64,000 nt of DNA, from contig MU401502.1 of NCBI GenBank assembly GCA_022579005.1, positions 62,001-126,000 on the forward strand, given 5' to 3'. Each line of letters opens with the position of its first letter. Positions within the stretch are counted from its first letter, which is position 1. The position numbers were made by a program, and so were the translations under genes. Source of the stretch: Poronia punctata (taxonomy: Eukaryota > Ascomycota > Sordariomycetes > Xylariales > Xylariaceae). The notes beneath the pieces are model-generated. The model worked only from the letters and a program-made list of their open reading frames with translations. It was not told where the DNA came from and did not search any database. Of this stretch, positions 47,307-58,876 are shown piece by piece.

Positions 47307-48927
47307 TCAATGTTTTGTGGGCTTATAAATAACCGTAGTCACATACTGGTTCCCGTTAGGACTAGACTCATATACTTTGGGCGATTAGGACCAAGACTTA
47401 CCTTGTCCTTATACCGAGTAGTAGCTGATAAAGCCAGTACATTATTTCTAATGCTACAAGTAGCCAGGTGGTTAAGGACTGTGTGATTAGGCATGTTCAG
47501 GACACTGTTGTCGTCCTTGATCAAGCTTGTGTTATTCAACACCGGTTTAGAGAGGAAACCAGGCAAAGCTGGGGGCGGCGGCAGCTTTTCGAGCGCCGCT
47601 GTTGATACCCTGTATGCTATCGACTCTTCCGGCTGGTCGAAGTCTTCAAGGTAGCGGGGAAGCTTGCCTGAAAACTTGCCCGTTGGAACAATGACTCGCT
47701 TCTTACTCCCATCCTCACCTTCGACGACAGAAGGCTGTCTGGATGGGAGTTTACGGGCATCCTCTGATTTCGGAACACCGGGTTCAACATTTAGATCTCG
47801 GACGGATCGGCCTGTAGGATCATTATGATGCCCGCTCACTTCGATGTAATTGACTAGATTATTCCCAAAGTCAACTGTTGTCGGTAGATCTGGTGACGTT
47901 TGCATAGTTCCATCAACAAGGAACTTGATGTGATGCGTGCCAGGGAAGACCCGAATCGTAGTCTCGAGGACATTCTCGTCACCTTTGCTACATAGGATAG
48001 GTAACACGTTAGCAGTTACCTCCAAGGTACAAGCCTGCTCCTTGCATAAATATCCAACTTCCCTTTCTTCATTGGGGACGGGGTTATTCGACTGGTACTC
48101 ATATTTCCCAGGGTCGACGCATTCTGGTTCAGGGGGCAGACTTACGTTGGTAGTAACCGCTGTTTTCGACCCCATTGGAACGGAGTACCGGTCACGTATA
48201 CCTTATGGCCGCCGCGCAACCATGTTATGCGTGTAGGTACTGTCGGACGCGTCTTATCCACTATTAGTTCTTCAGTGTCGTCTTCATCTGTCACTGCACT
48301 GAGCCCCGAGGTACGGCGTGGTATCCCCGTCTGCTCCTCAAGCGGTACGACTTCTTCGACGTCCTGGTCATTGGTGTCTTGAGGCGAGAAGATTGGCGAC
48401 CCAGGTGTATGGATCTCCTCTTCTATAGGAAGAGGAAGACGAGGAGGTCGCGGCATGGGGTAAGCCATGTCTTGCACACTACTGGAGGTTGTGCCGGTGG
48501 GCAAACCCTCGTCTAGTTGGGAGTCTTGTGCAAATGAACCAACTTCGGGGTTTGGTTGAGGAACGGCTACTGGTTTGGACGGCTCATCATACTGGACGTC
48601 GACGGCGTTCCTCGGTATCTGGTGGTCGAAGGTTGTGGGCCGAGAGTAAGAGACAGGCTGGGAAAAGGTAGGCGAGGCTGTTGGGTTCAGGATGGACAGG
48701 GGCCTCGACTGTGAGCTCCGGTTGGAGATGGTGGACCCCTGTGCCTGGACCACAGAGGCCTCGAGGGAGGCTGGCGAGCGGATGTGTTGAGGATGCGGGT
48801 GGTGTATTGAGACGAGGTTCTTATGCTCCTTGTGTTCCCTTTTGGAGGCACGTGGAGGGTCTGCAGAAGAGGACGCCGGGGGCGTTGGGGTATTTTGCTT
48901 GGACGTGGACGAAGGGTTGTTCCCCAT
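47307..48927 (-). CDS. SNF1/AMPK beta subunit (Gal83/Sip2 type)
   Basis: Three exons (48927-48146, 47987-47402, 47345-47307) sum to 468 residues. It starts MGNNPSSTSK, a good N-myristoylation signal, and continues with a long disordered Ser/Pro region. A CBM48 glycogen-binding domain begins near residue 240 (ITWLRGGHKVYVTGTPFQW, then VFPGTHHIKFLVDG and the closing NNLVNYIEVS). The ASC domain forms the C-terminus: PRYLEDF, VLNHLATCSI and YVTTVIYKPTKH. It scaffolds the SNF1 kinase trimer and directs its localisation in response to glucose. The first intron interrupts the CBM48; splicing restores RLLPTKGDEN with a GCTAACG branch site. The last exon has 13 codons. The conserved W in PFQW is kept although the next residue is Gly rather than Asn. 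Confidence 0.93.
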
Positions 48928-50195
48928 GGTTGGGATGGCGTGGGGGGAAGCGACGAAGAAGGCCGAGGGCGTGACTATCGGGAGGGCGCGGTAATACCGT
49001 GGTTAGCTGACCGCAGTAGCTGACTGTAGTACGGTAGGGACGGCAGGACGGAAACAGCTAATCAATTAGTCAATTTGGTCCCGTGGGCAGGTACATCGTG
49101 TGGTGAGGGAAGCTAGAGTGAGTCAAGAGATACCTCTTGGTATGGGAAATGGCAGGCGTCGGACAACTGGGAAGGTGGATGTGCAACGTGGAAGACAAGA
49201 TCATCGCATGATGTTTAGGTCATGAGACCATTTCCCCTAAAGCTTGTACCGATTGCCGATATGTGCTAACCTAGGAGTCTTAGATAATACTCATAAGTCG
49301 CCTTAGGCTAGGGATGGAGGAGTTGTTAGGCAGCTCCTCTTCTTCTGGGGTACATAAGTATCGATGTACTGCAGTGTATTGTCAGACACTGCCAATTTAA
49401 ACGCCAAGATATGTTATCCTTTGAGCCCCTCCAACAACACAGAACCTTGCAGGTGAGGTGAGTTGTACAGATACAGGTACCTACTGCCTCAGGCTTCTGT
49501 CCAGTCCTGCAGTAGCTCCATGCAGTTTGGTTCCATTTATCTTTTTACATTTCTGATTTTATACACGTATTTGTAGCAGGGCAGGTTACAATGAGGAGTT
49601 TATATTGTCTCCACACTGTAATAGGTTCATTAGTATTTACTATTAGGTATGTACCTTCCAGGCTGCCAGGCACGCCACAGTTCCTGCCAGAAACACACTA
49701 TCGCCGATTGCAGTTAGACATATCATACCTACTTCACGTTATAGTATGTAATGTACGCGTACAATACGCAGTATTTTCCTAGTACCTAACCTAACCTAGG
49801 TTAGGTAAGTACTTGTTGAAGTTATAACCTACATCTAACATCGTACTTGTCATTGGTAACAAGATAATTACTACACAAACATCATTGGCCGTCTCTCAAC
49901 CTATTCCAGTTTGTTAGGCAACGCGCAAGAAAGTAATTTTGATTGTTAGCATCTTTAATCATTGAATCGGACATTTGTCACTTGAAGACCAAGACGCCTT
50001 GATAACGCTCCAACCCGCGTTCCTCGCGATGGGTACCACTTCTACTCTTCTCCCAGTCGCCTAAAGAACATCGTCTCCTCCTACCTTGCCATTAAATTGT
50101 CAAGAGGAGCTACATTCCGACAAAAGGACGAAACCGACTAAGCCTTGTGGTTATAACTACCAAAGGACACGTTTGCAGCTTGACCGCAACAAATC
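48928..50195. other. Divergent spacer SNF1 beta / BUR1
   Basis: 1.27 kb shared upstream region with no gene seen. It contains the inverted repeat centred on 49797/49798, listed separately. Confidence 0.55.
49790..49805. repeat. Perfect 16-bp palindrome of the ACCTAGGT family
   Basis: CCTAACCTAGGTTAGG reads the same on both strands. The flanks continue the symmetry imperfectly (TACCTAA on the left, TTAGGTAAGTAC overlapping on the right). Related half-sites occur in most intergenic spacers of the window. Confidence 0.85.
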
Positions 50196-52155
50196 ATGGC
50201 GACCTCGACGGCCCCGACGCCTGGTGGCGACAGTCAGGCGCTTTCACCTCGCTCATTTGCTGAACGACACCAGCGGCCACGAGATTCGTACAAAGGTTGC
50301 TCCCGTATCACCGATTATCAACTATTGGGCAAGCTGGGCGAGGGAACTTTTGGGTGAGATATGCCATGGCATATTCTTTACCTACGTGATGCTAATTCTA
50401 ATTTCCAGCGAGGTACACAAGGCCAGGTCCCTCAGAACCGGCGAGCTAGTCGCTCTGAAGAAGATTATCATGCACAACGAAAAAGACGGGGTCGGTGACT
50501 ATATGTTCCCCTGACGCGCTCCCATAACTAACCATCCTGCTAGTTTCCCATTACCGCGCTCCGAGAGATCAAGCTCCTAAAGCTTCTATCACATAAAAAC
50601 GTGCTTAAATTGGAGGACATGGCTGTAGAACATCATTCTAAGATGAGTAGGTCTTCCTGCACTTCCCACCACGCGGCGTCTTTACATCTGTTGACTGTTC
50701 CACTAGTTGACAAGAGAAAACGTCCCATTATTTACATGGCCACACCTTATATGGACCACGATTTGTCCGGTTTACTCGATAACCCGTCCGTAATTTTTAC
50801 CATACCACAGACGAAGTGCTACCTGTTGCAACTTCTCGAGGGGGTTCGTTACCTACACGAGAATAAGATCCTTCACCGCGACATGAAGGCCGCCAACCTG
50901 TTGATCAATAACCGAGGCATACTCCAGATTGCAGATTTCGGGCTTGCAAGAAATTACGATGGTCCTGTCCCCAGAGCGGGTCAAGGTGGCGGCGAAGGGA
51001 AAAGAGAGTATACAAGCTTGGTCGTTACAAGGTGGTATCGACCACCTGAGCTATTGCTGCATCTTAAAAAATACACCACTGCCATTGACATGTGGGGTGT
51101 TGGGTGAGTTTCAGCCCTCTGGGGTATTTCCACACTTAGTAAGCTTACAAACTGGTTGTAGATGCGTTTTTGGCGAGATGTTGGTAGGCAAACCAATTTT
51201 GGCTGGTGAAAGTGACGCGCATCAACTTGATATGATCTGGGATCTAGTCGGGACACCAACCGATCAGACCATGCCAGGGTGGAAAAGTTTACCGGGCGCC
51301 GAAGGATTGAATCCCCGACCTCGGCCGGGGTCCCTCTCGTCCCGGTTCCGTGAGCACGGTCCTCAAGCTGTGTCTCTGCTTAAAGAGCTTCTGCAGCTTG
51401 ATTGGCGAGCTCGTGTTAACGCCATCGACGCGTTAGAACACCCCTATTTCAAGAGTGCCCCGTACCCAGCCCGACCCGAGGACATACCCACTTTTGAGGA
51501 TAGCCATGAACTAGACCGCAGAAAGTTCCACGATCGGAAGGCCAATCTCCCCCCTGCGCCTAAAGGAGGAACTGTGGGCGGAGCATTTGACGGCCCTAAT
51601 GTGGCGTTCGGTAGTGGTGATGGGTACGGCAACAGAGCAAGTGGCAGGCATCATGGCGGACATAGAAACGGGGATGAGGGTGGCCGTCGGCCCGCCTGGG
51701 CTAGGGAACAACCTCGTCACGAGCACCGGCTACCGCCACGACCACCGCCCTCTGAGATTCCCTCTAATGGTTGGGATGGCTCCAGGGATTCGCATGATTC
51801 GTTCCCCAGAGACCGAGAACGCCCACCCAGAAATAGAGGGGGGGCCAATCGGCCTGATGTCGACACTTATATTCCGAGCTATCGTGGTGGGAGAGATGAC
51901 CGTCCTCCCCGTGAAGACCGTCCTCCTCGTGAAGACCGTCCTCCTCGTGAAGACCGTCCTCCTCGTGAAGACCGTCCTCCTCGTGATGATCGTCGACGAA
52001 GAGATGACCGTGATGACAGAAGGCACGATTGGGATCGTCGAGAGAGGGATTTTGAAGACCGGGCCAGGGCTAGCCAGACACGAAGCCGCAGCCGGTCGCC
52101 GGTAAGGGACCGCGATCGTGATAGAGAGCGAGACAGAGACCTTTACCGTCGATAA
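50196..52155 (+). CDS. BUR1: Cyclin-dependent kinase BUR1 (Cdk9-like)
   Basis: Five exons (50196-50353, 50409-50490, 50544-50646, 50707-51103, 51162-52155) give 577 residues. Kinase motifs in order: [12 protein letters not shown]-loop, ALKKI with the catalytic Lys, the helix [20 protein letters not shown] in place of [17 protein letters not shown] catalytic loop, ADFGLARNY and the T-loop [15 protein letters not shown]. It phosphorylates Pol II CTD linkers and Spt5 to promote elongation with cyclin Bur2. The helix sequence distinguishes it from CTK1. The C-terminal tail is Arg/Asp-rich with five [12 protein letters not shown] hexamers and an RS-like end. Intron 2 has an unusual donor (GTCGGT), chosen because only this junction yields KDG-FPIT. 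The start is the first ATG giving the conserved N-terminus. Confidence 0.93.
51895..51990 (+). repeat. 18-bp tandem repeat encoding PPREDR
   Basis: About five copies of CGTCCTCCTCGTGAAGAC, nearly perfect, within the BUR1 tail. The codon-level identity means recent slippage or conversion, and the length is likely to vary between isolates. Confidence 0.9.
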
Positions 52156-52290
52156 GTTCGTGAAAGGGAGCAAGACAGAGACCATTACCTGGAATGGGAT
52201 CGTGGAAAGGGGTGACACAAAGACCTCTACCGTCGACGGGGTCGTGGAAGGGGGCGAGATAGCGGCCTTTACCGTCGATAGCGCCGTGGA
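52132..52290 (+). repeat. Vestigial 42-bp repeats after the BUR1 stop
   Basis: Units begin at about 52138, 52180 and 52222, with a partial copy at about 52264. Each starts GACC(T/A)(T/C)TACC and keeps a GATCGTG/GGTCGTG core in the same relative place. In the BUR1 frame they would read as 14-residue Asp/Arg-rich repeats (DLYRR...), but each full-length copy or its neighbour holds a stop (TAA, TGA or TAG). They look like coding repeats lost to the 3' UTR. Confidence 0.65.
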
Positions 52291-52636
52291 GTAACGCGTC
52301 TTGACTACGGCTAATCATGACGAATGTACGCAAAGTTGTAGCCTTTTTACTTAGGGAACACTCATGGCCTGCCTGAAGGGGCGTAAGGATGTGGGATTAA
52401 TAATTCGTTTAGGGCTGGAAATTGAAGACAAAAGGCGCAGAACGGAGGAATTGGATTGGCGTTCCAGGGTTGATGGTAAATATGCCACAATTGCGGCTGT
52501 CTAGGCGGTCGTTGGTGCGGTTCTTGACCAAGCATGCCTCTAGCGCATAATAAGGTGCAGAGGAAATGCGATTATTCGGTGCTGTTTTTGTAAGAGATAA
52601 ACTATAATGCTGCCCAAGTAGTAAAATTACATTGTG
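52156..52636. other. Convergent 3' spacer BUR1 / membrane protein
   Basis: Holds the vestigial repeats of the BUR1 tail (to about 52290) and then featureless DNA. Confidence 0.6.
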
Positions 52637-53459
52637 CTACGAAAAATCGCTCTCACTGCTCTCTTCATGAATTGTAGGAGCCATGAATCCAACTTTGCGT
52701 CGTCTCCTACTCTGAAAATCCGGCGTCCGTAGTGGCACCCGCTGTTTGCCAATGGCATCAACAAGGTCCATCCTTTCGTTGTCCCTTGGCCCGGGGGCAC
52801 GTCGCCAACCTATGTCCAAGCCCGACCAACCGGCCCTGTCCAAGCCTTCGCCTGATAATGATGCTGACTCTGAGTCGGGGTCGTACGCACGAGGCCAACC
52901 CTGGTGACGTAGGAACTGGGTACTACGAGGTGGATTCTGGAAATACCGCCCTCCTAGCTTTCGTTGTTTATCGCTTGCCGGTGTGTTCAAACCAAATAAG
53001 ACGAAAAAGAAGCTCGAGGTGCCATGTAAAACAACCCCAGCGCAGAGTCCCACAAGCGCGGCGCATGCGACCTTGGTAAAGTGAGTGTTAGTAATAGTGC
53101 AGCACAAAAGCAGTAAAAAAAAACTCCGTTGTTTTTTACATGGCATGGGAAAAAAGGGTTCCTTACATAAACGTAAAGATACTGTGATGTTGCAAATAAG
53201 TTAGCAAGTTTTGCGAAAAGTATATACCATGACACACACGCACCTTAAGCCTCACAATCATATCGAGCGCAAAGGAGGCTATGCTGAGCCCGAAGCCGAG
53301 GAAAAGCCATAGTGGCGAAAGCAGGAATATGACGGCCGTGTAGAGGTAATACAAGGGCCAGCGCAGCGGTGTCGATATCATGTATAGCAAACTCCCGAAT
53401 GACTGGATCGTCCAGAGACCCAGGGAGCCGGCTACTTTGAAGCCTTCGATCCAGCTCAT
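52637..53459 (-). CDS. Conserved fungal membrane protein of unknown function
   Basis: Two exons (53459-53244, 53071-52637) encode 216 residues. The N-terminal 115 residues contain three or so hydrophobic segments: LGLWTIQSFGSLLYMIS, YYLYTAVIFLLSPLWLFLGF and, after the splice junction, VACAALVGLCAGVVLHGTSS. A hydrophilic tail follows (SDKQRKLGGRYFQNPP ... RRRRKVGFMAPTIHEESSE). I recall similar proteins in many ascomycetes without an assigned role; that is from memory and not checked. The intron joins MIVRLK to VACAAL in phase 0, with donor GTGCGT and acceptor CCAAG. The Trp-rich start MSWIEGFK and Arg-rich tail are visible. Topology and compartment are not determined. Confidence 0.75.
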
Positions 53460-56329
53460 TCTTTTTTTTTTGCTCCTTTTTTCTCTTGTTGAATGAATTT
53501 CAAACTTGTTGTTGTTGTTGTTGCGTGTCCTCTGGTCCCCTTCCTGCAGCTGTTTTTCTTTTTTACATAACCACGATCATTGTTAGGGTTTCCTTTCTTA
53601 TACGTGTACGGAGAAACAAATAATAATTATATGGTCTCAAGACCACATAGACTAAGATGGACAAATAAGTCGTATTTGAGTAGGATGTACGATGGAATTA
53701 CGTGTATAGGGTCTCCTTGACCGATTAATGTTTTGTTTTCTTGCCCTCGTATTAGAGAGTAGAGTGAATTAAACATGCATCATCAGGTAGGAATGTTGCA
53801 AAACAATGAGTGGGTTTCCGTTGTTATTACACACAGCTATGACGAAAGTTACCGCTTCTTGATCCTGTTGATCCTTGTCTTGTGCAGGAACCCCTGGTCC
53901 AAATGGTCTAGAAGGGTATAGTTGGTGTGTTATTATGTCACCTCTCTGCGATTATATAACTGGAAAGGACACATAATTACCCCGTAAGGTAGTATTATTT
54001 GGCTATACTAGGCTTGGTTAGGTCTTTTGGCATTGGTTTGGACGGCGGTTTATCCGTTCCGGCGGGGTAACTACTTCCTTACACGTACTCGTACGCGCAC
54101 GCACGACCAGCTCCAACTGAGATTCCTTGAGATACGAGTACAGATACCTCTTACTGGATTCCGACCAGCTGGGTTGAGACATCTGGAAAGTAAATACACG
54201 TACGTTCACGGGGGATATTTCCAGATGGCGAGTGGACTCTATTTGGATATATTTTCTCAAATACACCTCTATGCAACAGAAGGTTTATAAGTTTAGAAGT
54301 CCTGCTTTTTGCCTCATGATTTTATCGACCTCTATTGTACAACATGCATACTATGGTAGCTGAGATTTTAATACTATGCGATTGTGTTGCTATCTAGAAG
54401 CTGTCTACCAAGGAGCGTACTCCTCGCAGTAGGTAAGACGTACCTTGTGTTTAAAGACTATCTTAACCTTGAGACTCCCTAGCCATGCGAAAAGCTTAGG
54501 AAGATACCTACGAGGATAATTCATTGGGAATTTGCTGGTCTCTACGCCTTCCTAGCGCTGTCTATTCTACATGTATATGGGCCTGCTACAATGAAATTAG
54601 GCCGACTGATTTGGGGTGAAAGCGTTAGGTATCACCGTAATTAGCTCGATAGCAGTTGAGTCCAGTCGTCCTGAACCAGGTCGAGCCTCCAACCGCCGCT
54701 ATACCGGCTTCCCAAGCCTTTATTATAGGCGAGTTCATGATCAATTCCCGCGTGCCTCCCCGTTGTATGATAGCCTGCTGCATCGCGGAATGCATGATAC
54801 GCCACCAGGACCTTTTTTCCGTTCCAGATTTCCATTGTCTCCAGTTGTGGCATCTTTATGGCCGCCGCCGCTGCTGCCGTCTAAAGCATAGACGCAATCT
54901 GGATCGAGGTTTCGTTAGGCGCAAGTGATTTTGACGTAACCACAAGCGAAGTTAGGTTAGGCCACTTGCAAAGAGAGCTATATCCTGAAGAAAGCTAGCA
55001 TATACCATATGCTGCCAGATGGGTCGCGGATACTGTAGCATCCGCCCATGACCTCCCCAAGAAATTGCTACATGATAACCGGATACTGTTGATCTTACCA
55101 AAGTTTTCAATGGTCGCAAGTTTCTTTAGTTTGATATTAACAGGTGGGATTGAGCTGAAAAGATATACCTATAAAAAGGCGGGATCGAGCTGAAAAGATA
55201 TATAAAATCTGAATAACACATCCTTCGGTGGTGGACTTCTGGAGTCTGGGGAAAGGGACAACATATGTGTAAGTGAGCCCGCTCTTCCATCTCCAGCAGT
55301 ATTATTGCGGGATAAGTAAACTAGCCACCACCGGGACCAGTGAGCTAATCCCACTGTTGGTGCTCCGACTACCTACTAGGTACCTATGTATCTAACGGTC
55401 TCCCCCCGTAACTGGATGGAAACCCTTGCAGAAGCCGCCGTAGGCGGAGCCGAGTAGGTATCGAAAACTAGCAACCTAGATATGCTGAGGAAACCTATCG
55501 GGCACAAAGTTTCAGATCATAAAACCAATATTACGAACCACTAGGCGAGTAGATACTAAAATCGAGTATTAATTTGCTAATAGGATCCTCTGTTAAATCC
55601 CATCGCCTCTTGCTGGGTGTTGTTGGAAACATGGTGTAATAGACCGAGTATAGTGATATTGGAGCGATGTTGGACTTGGAGTTTATATATCCAACATGTA
55701 CGCCTTTGTCGAATGTGAACAGGAGTCAACTTTGGCGGCATCACTTGTACGGTATGACAGAAACAGACCAGATCTGAACACTCATTCAACGGGCTGTGTG
55801 TGATTAAAGTTGCACTTTATTCTATTCACTCAAGCAGCAGGCATAGCTACCTAGTATCCAAACGCGCATAGTTCTCAGCTTGCAGTGTACTTTGTCTCCT
55901 GAGTCTATAGCGCAACTTTCAAGCCGCTCACGAAGATTCAAAAATCAATCATTTTTGAGCAAAACGGCCAGAGTCTTGTTTTCTTTTTGAAAGCGAATTT
56001 GTTCATCTTGGGCTATAAAGAGACGCGTCTTGCTCAGGCGCGGCTCCGGCCAGGCGCGGGCTAAAAGCGGCATGGCTCAGGGTAGGTTTTGTTCCCCTTG
56101 TCGTCTCCAGAACGAGTTGACCCACTCGGCAAAACATCGGCCCATGGCAACGGACCTCATCCCCCAAGCTCCAGGACATGGGTATACCAACGTTCAATCC
56201 GACGACAACAATAATCGCTCTTATTTGTGCAGTGATACCCGTCGCCTGAACAGATACGCATACATGTACGGACTTGGCGTTAAACAAACCAATTGTCGAC
56301 GAACGCTGACTTTTCGCTAGCTCCACACA
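53460..56329. other. Wide spacer, membrane protein / NDUFB2
   Basis: 2.9 kb with no supported gene. A TTG trinucleotide repeat lies at 53506-53524. A 70-codon minus-strand frame at 54641-54853 begins with ATG but shows no domain. A direct repeat of about 20 bases (words GGGAT(T/C)GAGCTGAAAAGATATA) occurs at 55146-55168 and 55180-55203. Confidence 0.5.
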
Positions 56330-56603
56330 ATGGCTGGCGGCGGTCCCGGTCCCATCAAGGCCCATGTGCCCGGAATCTACAGATTTACTGCCACAGCTCT
56401 AGGCGCTAGCATGTGGTTCTTTGTAGGTACCGCCAGACTAACTGCGGCTGTTATGGAAGCTGATTATTACTGCTATAGTTGATGTACCGCGCGAGGAAAG
56501 ATGGTAATTTCAGCCCGCCCTTTCAATGACGCAAACGAGTAAATTACTGACGGGGAGAATAGGCCCGGTTCTTATGGGCTGGAAACATCCGTGGGACCAC
56601 TAG
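56330..56603 (+). CDS. NDUFB2: Complex I accessory subunit, NDUFB2/AGGG family (52 aa)
   Basis: Three tiny exons (56330-56422, 56479-56503, 56563-56603) encode 52 residues. It starts MAGGGPGPIK, has one hydrophobic segment FTATALGASMWFFLMY (residues ~20-34) and ends RARKDGPVLMGWKHPWDH. The ending matches the plant AGGG subunit pattern of YRAK-DGPV-GW-HPW. It should be a single-pass protein of the mitochondrial inner membrane in the proximal or distal pump module of complex I. Exon 2 has only 25 bases. All four splice sites are consensus (GTAGGT, GTAATT donors; TATAG, AATAG acceptors) and phases match. Because of its size it is easily missed by gene finders. It stands alone, with wide spacers on both sides. 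Confidence 0.9.
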
Positions 56604-58876
56604 AATCGACATGGCAACCTCTACTTTACTTTACACCAATTGTACGATTTCGAGCGAGCAAGACGACGAACGAGTGTCCCGAGACGCGAGGGAGGGCTGC
56701 GATTTGGTAGTGGGAAACAATCCTAGACCGAGCGACGGGGCCACAAAGGGGCACTATGGCGGCAATACCGTGCCCTCGAAAGTGGTGAATATCGCTGTGT
56801 TATTAGGTTTGGGTCCTACGACGATATAGTCAATTGCGACCCATACATTTCCGCCTCCAATCAGGACCCTTTCCAAGGGACTTATAGCAGAACATGTTCC
56901 ATTTGTTATACTACGTCCCGGGCCCTATTGCTTCCATGTTCACTGCGTGGACCTGACCGATCCGTATCCGTGCCAACAACTCGAGCTTTGACAAATCAAC
57001 AATTGACAAGAAAATGAGCCATTTTGTTTTTGCTGACTTTGAAAATCGACTTCTCTTCCTCCTTTTCGAGCAGCTCTAACAAAGATCAGCCTTAGAGGGA
57101 CTAAATCCCCGACACTACGAGGGGCGTTCTGAGTTGGAAACGACACAAGGTTATTCCGATAATATAACGGTGAAATGATCACTTCTCCCTGTCCAAGTTA
57201 TAGGAATACTACCAAAGACGAAGCCACGTAGAGTCTGGCGAGTACCAGCCTTTAAGACTACACTTAAACGACGAGTAATAAGGCCGGCCGATATGCTTTA
57301 GTCATGATTACTACCAGCGCTTCCAAATTCCTGCAATGGCAGCTTGAAGGCTAGCAAAGGAGTTCAATGTGAACGCCTAAACCAAGATAGCTGCTCTTAG
57401 AGCTACCTAGTGTAGTACTAATCTTGTAGGGAGCGTTGTCTGACAAGCAGACGTATTGTGTAGATATGTAACTACCAAATTTAAAGGTACGATATGATGT
57501 TTGATGGGGAAGGACTCCAACCGAAACCACGGCGCTTCTAGCTCGGACCACTCCCCGCCTCAAATTGTTCTGCAATTGCAACCCAGAACATATGTATACT
57601 TACCTAGCTAGCTTCGGGCCGATGTGCCTTGGTGTCGGGACCTTGTTTTGTGGTGCACCCGATGAACTGACTACAGGCCGTGGATTATATCTGCCGACGA
57701 CCGATGAAAACGCGGAGGTCCCTGCCGGTTTCAGAAGTGTGAATTACCTCCGAGCGGTTCAGTCATTCTGTCTTGGCGACAGAGGGTGGGGAAAGAAGAC
57801 GATGCAGCCTTCACATACGGGCCTGTGAAGCACCTTTGCAGGAGTAAAAGGTGGAATTACGTGCTTTGAGGATCTGGCCGCGGCCAGACCAGCATAGAGA
57901 AGTCTGTCGCCATTGGTGCGGTTATGAAGTGTCCCGCATCGAGTTCATCGCTCTGTATGACCCCGGCACCCCGGCCCAGTCTAGTAAATTCAGCTACTGT
58001 CGGTAAGTACTTCCTACTTGTTTTTAGTCGATTTAGGTAGGTCCTTGAGCAACAGCTTGCAAAGTATGTAATGTCGAAACTTGTTTTATTGAATATCTGT
58101 TATCTAATTTTTCGGCAGTTGGAAAGTCTGTCAAATTGACTTGACACCATGATCTTTGGTTAACAATCAATTCGGTGCTAGAGGTAGGAAGGACAAGTAC
58201 AAGAGCTATAGAGGCTAGCTATTGGAGGAGATGTAAACTTGTGCACGTGCTTGTGACGCGACTTTCCGCAAAGGGTACAGACTCATCTACCTAAATTGAC
58301 GTAGTAGGTTAGAGCAAAAAAACAATATAGCTATCTCAATAATGGGCAGGAAAGACGCCGTTTTTACTACGCTCGTATATCATTTATCATACAAGTAGTC
58401 AACTCTTTTGTGTTTTCTTTCCACATGCACGGCTTGATCCTTTTCTGCTCGTGTACATGATCGAGGATTACTTGAGTTCAGCCTGAGCAAAAAGCGGCGA
58501 TTGCGCTAAACTTATTATGTCCCGGACGGAGGCTGTTAAAATGTAGAATCCATTTCGTCCCTTATAAATATCATTAGCTATTCTTCCAGGTGACACTAGT
58601 AACGCCGGCCTACCATTAGAGCTTCAGCCTTATCAATTCCAATTCATCTAACTACCTACCTTTACTTTGTACCTACTTACTCCTTACTCCTTACGATCTA
58701 CTTCCTACTACCTGTCGCTGCCCCTTCCCACTTTGGTTACCGAGTAGAAAGAGTCACAGTAGAATCAAGAGAACGGAAAACAGAAATTGTTAATCATAGA
58801 TTGACACGTTGGCGCAGCTCCCAGACCACGACTACGAGCGCCTAAGTTGCATCTGCGCCTTGCCGCGCAAACCACA
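56604..58876. other. Spacer NDUFB2 / SAD1
   Basis: 2.3 kb with no supported gene; several ACCTACCT words occur at 58650-58710 just before SAD1. Open frames at 57351-57828 are unsupported. Confidence 0.55.

Noticed and set aside
49785..49810. CCTAACCTAACC resembling telomere repeats
   Set aside because: The fungal telomere unit is TTAGGG/CCCTAA; the period and sequence differ and the site is internal to a gene-rich contig.
54641..54853. 70-codon ATG-initiated minus-strand frame
   Set aside because: No domain, no splice partners and no recognisable relatives; it may be chance.
57565..57828. 87-codon plus-strand frame
   Set aside because: It has an ATG but no family features and overlaps other phases equally open.
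58847..58876. Ten-residue N-terminal extension of SAD1
   Set aside because: It would start at TTG; the ATG at 58877 gives the normal beginning.
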